44,133 bases of DNA from Vulcanimicrobiota bacterium (GTDB lineage: Bacteria > Vulcanimicrobiota > Vulcanimicrobiia > Vulcanimicrobiales > Vulcanimicrobiaceae): the NCBI GenBank assembly GCA_003158195.1, contig PMHP01000157.1:585-44717 (forward strand), read 5' to 3'. Made by a program: the position numbers and the translations under genes. The notes beneath the pieces were generated by a model. It was not told the DNA's origin. It saw only the letters and a program-made list of their open reading frames with translations, and ran no database searches. Numbering within the stretch: position 1 is the first letter of the stretch; the number at the start of each line of letters is the position of its first letter. Below, in pieces: positions 25,613 through 33,581 of this stretch.

Positions 25613-26235
25613 TGGGAAGCGGCGCACGTTTAATGGCTCCGGCGAGTACGATCGCCGGCCTGCTCTCAGCCGCCTTCGTGGCGTCGACCGGCACGGCCGA
25701 CGCGGCGAAGACGATCCCGTATGCGGCGTGGGGATCGTTCGTAGAGACCGATCCGGTCGCTCGGTGTTACGGGTTTCTGCCGTCGCTCGAACAGCCGTTG
25801 CGGAAGGAGAACGTGCCCGACACGGTCGAGGTCGACGACGCGACCTACACGCGCCTCAGCTATGGAGCGGCGGCCGACGCGCTCTTAGCAACGCGCGTCA
25901 TCACCGACGACCCCCGCTGGTTGGATGCCGCGCTTACCGTCGAGCGAGACGGTGACGCCGTATCCTTTCTCCAGCAGACGGGCGGCTGGATCGACCGAGG
26001 ATTCGTCGTGGCGCGCGGCGCCCTGCCGGGAATCGTCCGAGGCGCGAGCACGTTTCCGCAACGCGTGAGCCGCGCGTTTCCGCCGCGCCTCATCCCGAAA
26101 ACACCCGACGATTTGGGATGCGGAATGCACGAACTTCTCGTGATGGATGAAAAGTTTCCGCAGCGCCAGAGCTATCTGGTCTTCATCTTCCGCGCCGGCA
26201 GCTTGGTCGCCGCGGCGGAAGTCGACAACCTTTAA
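25612..26235 (+). CDS. Exported protein of unknown function, operon partner of the PPC-like protein
   Basis: A 207-residue protein with an N-terminal hydrophobic signal (TIAGLLSAAFVASTGTADA). The mature part has WGSFVETDPVARCYGFLPSL, DATYTRLSYGAAADALLATR and a C-terminal LVFIFRAGSLVAAAEVDNL. Two Cys are present (ARCYG, GCGMH). No family recognised. Its ATG shares the last A of the previous gene's TAA, which is strong evidence of coupling with the PPC-like protein. The next gene downstream is convergent. Confidence 0.72.
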   Translation: MGSGARLMAPASTIAGLLSAAFVASTGTADAAKTIPYAAWGSFVETDPVARCYGFLPSLEQPLRKENVPDTVEVDDATYTRLSYGAAADALLATRVITDDPRWLDAALTVERDGDAVSFLQQTGGWIDRGFVVARGALPGIVRGASTFPQRVSRAFPPRLIPKTPDDLGCGMHELLVMDEKFPQRQSYLVFIFRAGSLVAAAEVDNL

Positions 26236-26277
26236 CCGCCGGCGGAGCCGTCGTGAACGATCCGATTCGGATCCGCC

Positions 26278-26364
26278 TCACTTGGCTCGCCTGCGCGACC
26301 GGAACGGCAACGCGAGGAGGATGGCGGCCGCGAACATCGCGATGATTCCGAGAATTAGGAATAG
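26278..26364 (-). pseudogene. In-frame coding continuation after the TGA of the 26365-27030 gene
   Basis: Directly after the TGA the same frame reads LFLILGIIAMFAAAILLALP followed by FRSRRAK and a second TGA. This is a textbook membrane helix with a positively charged cytoplasmic end, and it completes a two-helix hairpin with the end of the upstream ORF. No start codon suits it as a separate gene. It is best explained as the original C-terminus cut off by a Trp-to-stop type change or a sequencing error. Confidence 0.5.
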
Positions 26365-27030
26365 TCACTTGCCCCGAACGGGGAGTGCTGCTACCGCGGT
26401 GAGGACTACCGTTGCGGCGTTCATGTACGAGGCTGCCCGCGCGTCGCGCGTTAGCTGTTCGAGCGGTCCCTGACCGAATCGCGGTCCGCCTGGCGTGAGC
26501 ATCATGAGGCGACCGTGCTGCGCGGGCAACGGCGGCAATGCGGGCTGAGTCCAGGCGCCCACATGTGCAGCGAAATCCCCCGCCACACCAAGCCATGCGT
26601 CCGTTGCCGCGTGCAGCGCCGGAGGTGCGGCGCCGGATTCGACCAGCGTCGCGCCGCCGGCATGATTGAGATAGCGAACGGAGCCGTCGCGGTACGCGGC
26701 GAGCACATCGAGGCCCGCCCCGACAGGCACTTCCGCAATTGCCGCGAGCACCGTTGCCGCGTCGGCGGCGGACGGCGCAATGCCGTGCGCGCGAAGGAAA
26801 TGCCACGCCTGGAGCGTTTGCCGCGACTCGAGCCCCGTTGATTCTGCGATCGAGCGCCAAGCGGCCACGGCCGCCGGAACGTCGCCGGCAGAGAGGCTCG
26901 TCTGCGCGTTCCGAAACGTTAGCCATGGCTCGCCGTCTTCCGGCGCATCTTGCAGCCACTGCTCTGCCGGCGCGTCGCCAAAGAGAAGGGGCCGGAGCAC
27001 GGAGGCGGCACCCGAACGTTCACGATCCAT
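26365..27030 (-). CDS. Unrecognised protein, apparently truncated before a C-terminal membrane hairpin
   Basis: A 221-residue protein. The soluble helical part (SLSAGDVPAAVAAWRSIAE resembles a TPR-like helix pair) is followed by a beta segment (DVLAAYRDGSVRYLNH). It ends in a hydrophobic helix (AATVVLTAVAALPVRGK) and a TGA. The same frame continues past this TGA for 28 codons that encode another membrane helix and an Arg-Arg tail, so the gene seems broken by a nonsense change. Its start overlaps the 27020-27211 gene by 11 nt, implying one operon. I recognise no family. Confidence 0.62.
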   Translation of the reverse strand: MDRERSGAASVLRPLLFGDAPAEQWLQDAPEDGEPWLTFRNAQTSLSAGDVPAAVAAWRSIAESTGLESRQTLQAWHFLRAHGIAPSAADAATVLAAIAEVPVGAGLDVLAAYRDGSVRYLNHAGGATLVESGAAPPALHAATDAWLGVAGDFAAHVGAWTQPALPPLPAQHGRLMMLTPGGPRFGQGPLEQLTRDARAASYMNAATVVLTAVAALPVRGK

Positions 27031-27211
27031 ATTGATCCTCTAAGCCCCGTTTTTTGCGGTCTTGGAGCAACTCCCGCAGCCGAGCCGCGTCGCGAACGAT
27101 CCAGAGCTCCTGGGAACGCACGTCGCGAATCCGAGCACGCAGCTGATCGCCCTCGTAGTAGAACACGACGACGTAGGGAGACGTGCGCGGGAATTCCTCA
27201 TCACTCGGCAC
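27020..27211 (-). CDS. Small unrecognised protein upstream of the 26365-27030 gene
   Basis: A 63-residue protein. The sequence (SPYVVVFYYEGDQLRARIRD, QELWIVRDAARLRELLQDR) alternates strand and helix and looks like real coding. It starts at GTG (27211). Its stop lies 11 nt inside the next gene, a typical operon overlap. It could be a small regulatory or accessory subunit; no family is recognised and the start is uncertain. Confidence 0.5.
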   Translation of the reverse strand: MPSDEEFPRTSPYVVVFYYEGDQLRARIRDVRSQELWIVRDAARLRELLQDRKKRGLEDQYGS

Positions 27212-27273
27212 GAAGCGTCCGCTCCGATCGAGACCCGAGCCTCTTCATGTCCCGATGCTAGCGGATTATCGTC

Positions 27274-28237
27274 TCAAGTCGTCCCAGACGCGGTAGCGGA
27301 GAGGCGGGACAAACGCTCGAGCACCGTTCGGCCGAGGGCTACGGCGGCACGCCGCGACAGTTCCCGGCCCGAGCTCATCTCGCGGTCGAACGCGTCCTCC
27401 CCCGACAGCTGTTCGGCCGCGTTTCTGGCGCGCTCGGAAACTTGGGCGATGGAAGCGGCGTCGATGCCGGGCTCGTCCAGCCGTGCTGCGCCGAGCAACC
27501 GCGCCGCGTCGCGCCCCTTGCAGGCTTGCGCGGCCAGCGCGGCAAGCCCGGTGAACGCGAATCTCAAGGTCGGCCAGCGCTCGAGCACGCTCGGTCGCGC
27601 CCTGCATGAGCGCCACGTCGGCCAGGTCACTGACGATGCCGGCCACTGCGCGAAGATCGCCGTTATGGCGCCGAATTGTAAGCGCCCGTTCGAGCGAGCG
27701 CCGGGCAGCATCATATCGGCCGGCCATAAAATCGTGGGCGGCGATACAATTGGTGATGGCCGCAATCTGCGTCTCGGCGCCCGCTTCTTCGACGCATCGC
27801 AGCGCGAGCGCGTAGGTCTCGAAGGCGCCCGGCCGTCCCAGAGCCGAGAGCAAGTACGCGCGGTTCGAAAGGAGCACACCTTCGTTTCTCACGTCGCCGG
27901 AACGTCGAGACAGCCTGAGCGCCCGCTCGATGAGCGGCTCCGATTCCGCGTATCGGCGCAAGAACAGCAATATCGAAACTTCCTCGTTCAATGCGAGCGC
28001 AAGATGCCGCTCCAATCGCAGATCCTTCAAACCCGCAGGCGCAGGGCGCACGTAGTCGAGCGCGATTGCATAGTTTCCACGCGCGTTTTCGAGGCCGCCG
28101 AGACAAAGCAGCAGCCGCGCTCGAGCTGCGGAGCCGGCAGGTGCCCGTTCGAGTGCGGCCCGCGCCCAAGAGACACCATCGGCCAGATACCCGCGGCGTG
28201 GGAAGTAGAGCCGAAGGCCGAAAATGAGGTCGAAACC
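27274..28237 (-). pseudogene. Truncated and frameshifted TPR regulator (AfsR/LuxR-type C-terminal region)
   Basis: Remnant of a large transcriptional activator. Residues from RGYLADGVSWARAALERAP through GDLRAVAGIVSDLADVALMQ form TPR-like repeats. Near 27555-27575 coding moves to another frame, where GLAALAAQACKGRDAARLLG and the terminal EDAFDREMSSGRELSRRAAV match the usual C-terminus of such regulators. The N-terminal DNA-binding and NTPase parts are missing: homology stops near 28237, where a plus-strand NHL fragment begins. Two independent lesions mark it as a pseudogene. Confidence 0.7.
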
Positions 28238-28238
28238 G

Positions 28239-28421
28239 ATGACCCAGCTGAACGGCCCATTCGGCGTTAACTTCGATTCGTCGGGCAACCTCTATGTCGC
28301 ACAGTTCAACAGCTCGGTGCTCGTGTTTCCGCCCAATTCGAGCGGCAACCAGCCGCCGACCGCCGTCATCTCCGGCTCAAACACGACCTTCGATCTTCCC
28401 ACCAACGCGGTGCCTCACTAG
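28239..28421 (+). pseudogene. NHL/SMP-30-like beta-propeller gene fragment
   Basis: About 60 codons encode NGPFGVNFDSSGNLYVAQFN followed by SSVLVFPPNSSGNQPPTAVI, a repeat typical of secreted NHL-type beta-propellers. The frame has no signal peptide and only about one propeller blade, and it stops at PTNAVPH where a further blade would be expected. It begins where the opposing regulator remnant ends and its TAG overlaps the stop of the convergent MFS gene. Confidence 0.6.
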
Positions 28422-29581
28422 TCACGAATTGATCGCGGAGGAGCGGGCGGGGTCGGTCCATCGCCGGTGCATAGCGTAAGGTCGGCGACGAGACCGACGA
28501 CCAGGCTTGCGGCGCACGTCCAGACGACGCCGCTCCATCCGAAGCGCTCGAGCGCCAGTCCCGGCAGGGTCGATCCCAGAACTGCGCCCACATAGTAGAA
28601 CGTGGTGTAGAGCGCGTTCGCGCCACCTTTCGCGGTCGTCGCGGTAACGTTGACGTAGGCCGGTGCGATCGCTTGCGCTGCAAACATGCCGATGCACAAG
28701 ACAATCGTGCCCGCGGCGATCGCGGTAAGCGCGCCAAGCGCGGTCAGCGCGATGCCGCACAGCGCGACGACGAAGCCCGCCGCGATCAGGACGCGCCGCG
28801 AATAGCGGCCCGAGAGTCTTCCGGCAAGCGGCGCGGTGAAAACCCCAGCTAAGTACGCGGCGTAAAACCACGCGATCGTTCCGGTCGACAGCGAGAACGG
28901 CGGCGCGCTCAGCAGGTAAGGCAAATACGTAAAGATTCCGATGAATCCGAAGAACAGCGTCGCGGCAACGAGAAACGCGCCAAATAGTCGCGGGTTTCCA
29001 ACGTGTGCGCCCATCTCGCGGTAGGCTGCGGCGAAACCGTTGTGCGTTTCGGCTGCCTTCGGTTCTTCGAGCGCAAAAAAGAGTGCCGCGGCGGCAAGCA
29101 GCGTTACCGCCGCAAAAACATAAAACGGCGTGCGCCAGGACGATGCCTGCGCGATCAAGCCGCTACCGACGCGCCCGACGAGGCCGCCGAAAACCGTCGC
29201 CCCGATGTACGCGCCGACGAGCGAGCCCGGATCCTCTCCGCCTCGCAAATCCCCCAGATACGCGATCGCCACCGCCGAGACCGAGGGCACGAGCACTCCC
29301 TGTACGGCGCGGAGCGCGACGAGCGCTGTAAATCCCGGCGCGAAGCCGCACGCCAGCGTGGCGAGCGCGAGCAACGCACAGCCGGCCGCCATGACCTTCT
29401 TGCGGCCGAGCGCGTCACCCAGCGGCCCGTAGGCGCTTGAAGCGAGCGCAATCGTGAACACGACCGACGACACCGTCGTCCCGGCGACCGCAGCAGAGAC
29501 GCCATATTCCGCGCTCAGCAGCGGCAGCAGGGGCTGCGTGACGTACATGTCGGCGAAAACCGCGACCGCGGCTAATGACAC
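28418..29581 (-). CDS. MFS transporter (YnfM/drug-efflux type)
   Basis: A 387-residue inner-membrane transporter with 12 hydrophobic segments. The loop 2-3 motif is GPLGDALGRKKVM, and helix 1 carries FADMYVTQPLLPLLS, typical of the YnfM-like branch exporting arabinose, drugs or similar compounds. It starts at GTG (29581), 29 nt after the stop of the SDR gene, so the two may be one transcript. Helix 1 would be better framed by a start a few codons upstream, but no canonical codon is there. The exported compound is unknown. Confidence 0.88.
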   Translation of the reverse strand: MSLAAVAVFADMYVTQPLLPLLSAEYGVSAAVAGTTVSSVVFTIALASSAYGPLGDALGRKKVMAAGCALLALATLACGFAPGFTALVALRAVQGVLVPSVSAVAIAYLGDLRGGEDPGSLVGAYIGATVFGGLVGRVGSGLIAQASSWRTPFYVFAAVTLLAAAALFFALEEPKAAETHNGFAAAYREMGAHVGNPRLFGAFLVAATLFFGFIGIFTYLPYLLSAPPFSLSTGTIAWFYAAYLAGVFTAPLAGRLSGRYSRRVLIAAGFVVALCGIALTALGALTAIAAGTIVLCIGMFAAQAIAPAYVNVTATTAKGGANALYTTFYYVGAVLGSTLPGLALERFGWSGVVWTCAASLVVGLVADLTLCTGDGPTPPAPPRSIRD

Positions 29582-29610
29582 CGCGGCGACACTGAGCGTC
29601 TGGGCCTTGA

Positions 29611-30369
29611 TTACGACGCGGTCAGCCCCCCGTCAATAACAAATTCCGCACCCGTTACAAACTGCGATTCGTCGGAAACCAAATACACCAGCAGGTCGGC
29701 GATTTCTTCGGGGCGCCCGAAGCGGCCGAGCGGGACTTGCGCGAGCAGCGCAGCCTTCGTGTGCTCGCGATCGCGCGCGGCCGCGAGCATCCCTTCGACC
29801 ATCGGTGTCTCGATGAAGGTTGGATGGACCGAATTACAGCGGATGCCGTACTTGCGATACGCGCAGTGCAGAGCGACCGACTTGGTGAGTAACCTCACCG
29901 CACCCTTCGAGGCGTTGTACGCGACGAGGTTGCGGCCGCCGACCAGCCCGGAGACCGACGAGATGTTGACGATCGATCCGCCGTGTGCTTTCATCGCGCG
30001 CACACCGTATCGGCAGCCGAAGAATACGCCGTCGGCATTGACCGCGAACGTTCGATGCCACTCCTCATTCGTGCACGCTTCGATGTCCGCCATCGAGCCG
30101 ACGCCCGCGTTGTTGACGAGCGCGTCGAGCTTGCCGAAACGCGCGACCGTCTCGTCGACGACCGCCGCCCAGCGCGCATCGTCGGTCACGTCGAGCGCGG
30201 TCGCGTGCAGCGCGGGGTTCCCTTCGGCGGCTGCTTCGGCTGCCGCGACGTTGACGTCAGCGACGACGACCGTCGCACCCTGTTCGGCGAAGCGCTTCGC
30301 GCTTGCGAGTCCAATGCCGCTTGCCGCGCCCGTGACCAGCGCAACCTTTCCAGAAAGTCGTCCACCCAT
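29611..30369 (-). CDS. Classical short-chain dehydrogenase/reductase
   Basis: A 252-residue SDR. Cofactor motif VTGAASGIGLAS with downstream VVADVN (Asp favours NAD+), NNAGVG, catalytic Ser in ISSVSG, YNASK (Tyr and Lys) and the end VIDGGLTAS are all present. It is an NAD(P)-dependent alcohol or ketone oxidoreductase of the 3-alpha/20-beta-HSD or cyclopentanol dehydrogenase type. It is followed closely by the MFS exporter gene and is divergent from the secreted protein at 30436. The substrate is not predictable. Confidence 0.92.
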   Translation of the reverse strand: MGGRLSGKVALVTGAASGIGLASAKRFAEQGATVVVADVNVAAAEAAAEGNPALHATALDVTDDARWAAVVDETVARFGKLDALVNNAGVGSMADIEACTNEEWHRTFAVNADGVFFGCRYGVRAMKAHGGSIVNISSVSGLVGGRNLVAYNASKGAVRLLTKSVALHCAYRKYGIRCNSVHPTFIETPMVEGMLAAARDREHTKAALLAQVPLGRFGRPEEIADLLVYLVSDESQFVTGAEFVIDGGLTAS

Positions 30370-30435
30370 CGCGAGCGCTTTCGGTGCGCCGCCGCGAATG
30401 ACTGCCGATAAGAAAGCCAGGTGGAGGCATCGACT

Positions 30436-31041
30436 ATGTTCGCGCTCTTGATTGCCGGCGCTCTCGCCGCGACGGCGGCACCGGCGCCCGAACCGTCGGC
30501 AACAACCACGCCGGTTCCGGCCTTCGTGACGTCGGGAAAGCCCTCGCCGTTGCCCTCGACGTCACCATCGCCGGTGTGCGAAACCGTGAAGGTCGCACCG
30601 GTCGACACGCTCGACTCAAAGAACGCACAACCCGGGCAAGCGTTCCACTTCAAGGTCGCAAGCATCGAGTCCGGCGCCGGCACGTTCCCGAAGGTCGCTA
30701 CCGGCACGGACGGCGTCGCGCTGATCTCCGTCGTGCGGCGCGGGAGCATGGGTGGCGCACCCGGTCTTCTCGTCCTCGAAACGCGCTACGTCGTCGCTTC
30801 CGACGGCACGCACGTTCCCGCGGTCCTCGTGCGCACTGTTTCGGGACTGTTCATGGGCAAGTCACACAACTCGCCCCCGGGCGTCGGCTGGCTGCCCTTC
30901 GTCGGCTACGTTGCGGGAACGTACGATGCCCTCCATAAGGGCGGCGACGTGTCGTTTGGCCCGAACGATGTGCTAACGGTCGCCCTCGGTGACGACGCCG
31001 TGACCGGCGCCTGCTCCATCCCAAGCCCCAAGCCGCACTGA
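30436..31041 (+). CDS. Exported protein of unknown function with Pro/Ser/Thr-rich linker
   Basis: A 201-residue protein. A short signal peptide (MFALLIAGALAATAAPA) is followed by a 40-residue Pro/Ser/Thr/Ala linker and then a compact C-terminal domain (VKVAPVDTLDSKNAQPGQAF, GLLVLETRYVVASDG). There are two Cys (VCETVK and GACSIP). The ATG at 30436 has GGAGG 8 nt upstream, which decides it over the GTG at 30421. I do not recognise the family. The phosphoribulokinase gene follows after 45 nt. Confidence 0.72.
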   Translation: MFALLIAGALAATAAPAPEPSATTTPVPAFVTSGKPSPLPSTSPSPVCETVKVAPVDTLDSKNAQPGQAFHFKVASIESGAGTFPKVATGTDGVALISVVRRGSMGGAPGLLVLETRYVVASDGTHVPAVLVRTVSGLFMGKSHNSPPGVGWLPFVGYVAGTYDALHKGGDVSFGPNDVLTVALGDDAVTGACSIPSPKPH

Positions 31042-31086
31042 CCTACGCCGGCAGGTCAATCGCAAGCAGCGCCGATAGTGCCGTTC

Positions 31087-32013
31087 ATGTCCAGCAGACC
31101 CGTCATGATCGCCGTCGGCGGTGACTCCGGCACCGGGAAGATGACCCTGTGCCGGGGCTTCGATCTTATTTTCGGCGATCGCATCGGGACGATCAGCCTC
31201 GATGACTATCAGTCGCTCGACCGCGCGCAGCGCAATTTAGTCGGCTTCAGTTCGGCCGACCCGCGCGCATATAACTTCGCCGCGATGGAAGAAGACCTGT
31301 GGGCGCTGCGCGAGGGTCGTGCGATCGAGAAGCCGATCTACGACCACTCGAACGGTACCTTCACCACGACCGAGCACATCGAACCCAAAGAGATCATCGT
31401 CGTGCAGGGACTCTTTCCATTGTTGACGCGCACCCTGCGCAGCCTCTACGACGTCACCGTTTGGCTCGATCCCGAACCCGGACTGAGAGCAGATTGGAAG
31501 CTGCAGCGCGATACATTGCGCCGCGGCTACTGGCGCGACGACGTCGAGATTGAGGTCGAGCGTCGCATGCCCGACAGTGAGAAGTACGTCGCACCGCAGG
31601 CCCGCTATGCCGATCTTACGTTGACGTTCTACCAGCCATCCGACTGGAGCGAACACCAGGACCCGGCTCGCCTCTCGGCCCGCATCCGCAAAGGCGGCCG
31701 CTTTCGTCCGCTCGACTACTCGGAGTTCGAAAGCGAATCGACCTCGATTCGCCAATTGAAGACGGCCGAAGGCGGTTATCCCGAGACGATCATCGAGCTT
31801 GACGGACGGATCGCACCGGCGAGCGCCGGTCTCGTCGAAGATCGGCTGTGGTCGCATTTAGACGTGCATGGACAGCCGCGACCGGCGCAGCTCGGCGAGT
31901 TCGAAGACGCGCAGGGCAAGCTTAAGGTGGGTTACACGCTGGCGCTCTCGCAATTGCTGATCGCCCGCCGCGTCGTGCTCGTCGAGAGCGACCTGTTGGA
32001 GATGGTGCCATAA
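31087..32013 (+). CDS. prk: Phosphoribulokinase, class II (cyanobacterial/plant-type) homologue
   Basis: A 308-residue kinase. Class II PRK signatures are clear: SLDDYQSLDRAQR, ADPRAYNF, KPIYDHSNGT, IEPKEIIVVQGLFPL and MPDSEKYVAPQARYADL. PRK makes ribulose-1,5-bisphosphate from ribulose-5-phosphate and ATP, feeding RuBisCO. The P-loop reads GDSGTGKMT: the Ser/Thr that normally follows Lys and coordinates Mg2+ is Met19, although the next residue is Thr. I chose ATG at 31087 over GTG 31078. No RuBisCO or other Calvin-cycle gene is in the window, so this could also be a PRK-like kinase with another substrate. Confidence 0.8.
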   Translation: MSSRPVMIAVGGDSGTGKMTLCRGFDLIFGDRIGTISLDDYQSLDRAQRNLVGFSSADPRAYNFAAMEEDLWALREGRAIEKPIYDHSNGTFTTTEHIEPKEIIVVQGLFPLLTRTLRSLYDVTVWLDPEPGLRADWKLQRDTLRRGYWRDDVEIEVERRMPDSEKYVAPQARYADLTLTFYQPSDWSEHQDPARLSARIRKGGRFRPLDYSEFESESTSIRQLKTAEGGYPETIIELDGRIAPASAGLVEDRLWSHLDVHGQPRPAQLGEFEDAQGKLKVGYTLALSQLLIARRVVLVESDLLEMVP

Positions 32014-32035
32014 CGCGTCCCCGCGAGCTCGGGCG

Positions 32036-32803
32036 CTGAATTTCGCGAGCGATCTGTTCATCGGAGGCGCCGCGTTCGTCGCGAGCGCAATCAACGCAGG
32101 CGCCGGCGGCGGCAGCTTCATCTCGTTCCCGGCGATCCTCGCGTCGGGCGTCGCGCCGATCCCCGCGAACGCGACCAACAACGTCGCGATGTGGCTCGGC
32201 TCGCTCGCCTCGACCGGCTCTTTCCGTTCGGAGATCGACGTCCCGCGAGGAACGCTCGTGCGCATGTTGGTGGCGAGTACGGGCGGCAGCATTGCCGGAG
32301 CAATCATCTTGCTGCGCACGCCGAACTCGACGTTCGCGGGGCTAATTCCGTTTCTCTTGCTCGCCGCAACGGCAATTTTCATCGCCGGCCCGGCGCTCAC
32401 GCGGGCCTCCCAGCACGCCGAGGTAACGCTGACCCCCGATTCGCCGGCCGGACTCGTGGCGCAAACGTGCATCGCAGTCTACGGTGGATTCTTCGGCGCC
32501 GCGGCGGGCATTCTGATGCTCGCGCTGCTCGGGGTTCTGGGGATGCACGATCTGCGCCGCGCGAACGCCTTCAAAGTTCTCTTGGCGACGACGATCAACG
32601 GGGTCGCCGTCGTCCCGTTTGTCCTCGCAAAGGTCATTGCGTGGGAACCGGCCGCATTCATGAGCACGGGGGCGATTGCCGGCGGATTTCTCGGGGCTCA
32701 CCTCGTCAAACGTCTCTCCTCGGAAACGGTACGCGCCTTCGTGATCGTCGTCGCGTGCACGATGACGCTGTATTTTTTCTGGCTGGACTACATTCGGAGG
32801 TAA
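32036..32803 (+). CDS. TauE/SafE family membrane permease, apparent CTG start
   Basis: A 255-residue membrane protein with about eight helices. The family opening (AINAGAGGGSFISFPAIL, then APIPANATNNVAMWLGS) is encoded from about 32066, upstream of the first canonical start (ATG 32189). The only plausible start is CTG at 32036, giving normal family length. The second half repeats the motif (TCIAVYGGFFGAAAGILMLA). Members export sulfite, sulfoacetate or other organic anions. It follows prk by 22 nt and may share its transcript. The start remains an inference. Confidence 0.78.
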   Translation: MNFASDLFIGGAAFVASAINAGAGGGSFISFPAILASGVAPIPANATNNVAMWLGSLASTGSFRSEIDVPRGTLVRMLVASTGGSIAGAIILLRTPNSTFAGLIPFLLLAATAIFIAGPALTRASQHAEVTLTPDSPAGLVAQTCIAVYGGFFGAAAGILMLALLGVLGMHDLRRANAFKVLLATTINGVAVVPFVLAKVIAWEPAAFMSTGAIAGGFLGAHLVKRLSSETVRAFVIVVACTMTLYFFWLDYIRR

Positions 32804-32825
32804 AGAAGCGCCGGCAAGGGACCCC

Positions 32826-33581
32826 TCACTCCCGGCGCTGCATCGCGTAGAACACGTATCCGAACGCGTTACCGTAACGGCGAACGATATCTATCTCCAT
32901 TTGCTGGTCGCCAAGAAACTGCAGCGCTGCCGGGTCTCGAGCGAACCGCTGCCGCAGCGCGGCGATCTTCTCCTCCAGCGGTGTCAGGTAATCCTCAAAC
33001 CATGCGTCGGCGGCAAGCACGAAGTCAGCGACGAGCCCCAAACCACAACGTTCGATCGTGGTGCGATTCTGCTCGATCGATGCCATGGCCGGGTAAGCTC
33101 GACCCCAGAACTCATGCGCGGCCCCGGGAGGTGCGTCGGTTAGCCACGTAAGTTCTGAAACGACAATGTAGCCGTTGGTACGAACGAGCGGACGCCACAG
33201 TCGCAGGCCGATCTCAAAGCCGATGATGTAAATCGACCCCTCAGCCCAAATCAGATCAAACGACTCGCGCTCGAAAGGGAGCGCATCCATGGAAACTTGC
33301 AAGGTGACGATTCGCTCGGCCAGACCTGCAGAACGTGCGCGGCTCTCCAGTTCATCGAGGTAAGGCCGGTGGGTATCGATCGCGGTGATCGTACCCTTTA
33401 GATTTCGGGCGAGCGCAATTGTCTGAGCTCCCGGGCCGCATCCAATGTCGAGAACTGCGCCGAACGCCGGAAGAGCGGGGAGGAGATGCAGTGCTCGCTC
33501 CGTTGCGGCGTCGTTTCCCGGGGCCTCCCGCGGCAGTCCCTGATGCAGATCGAAAAGGTTCACGGATGTATCACCCGTCAC
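32826..33581 (-). CDS. SAM-dependent methyltransferase, last gene of the SDR-queA operon
   Basis: A 251-residue class I methyltransferase. Motif I is VLDIGCGPGAQTIALA, followed by AIDTHRPYLDELE, MDALPFERESFDLIWAEGSI and GYIVVSELTWL. The N-terminal LFDLHQGLPREAPG segment is common in small bacterial methyltransferases of unknown substrate. GTG at 33581 is chosen because it overlaps the queA stop (GTGA), matching the ATGA overlap between the two genes before it. Length is normal. Confidence 0.87.
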   Translation of the reverse strand: MTGDTSVNLFDLHQGLPREAPGNDAATERALHLLPALPAFGAVLDIGCGPGAQTIALARNLKGTITAIDTHRPYLDELESRARSAGLAERIVTLQVSMDALPFERESFDLIWAEGSIYIIGFEIGLRLWRPLVRTNGYIVVSELTWLTDAPPGAAHEFWGRAYPAMASIEQNRTTIERCGLGLVADFVLAADAWFEDYLTPLEEKIAALRQRFARDPAALQFLGDQQMEIDIVRRYGNAFGYVFYAMQRRE

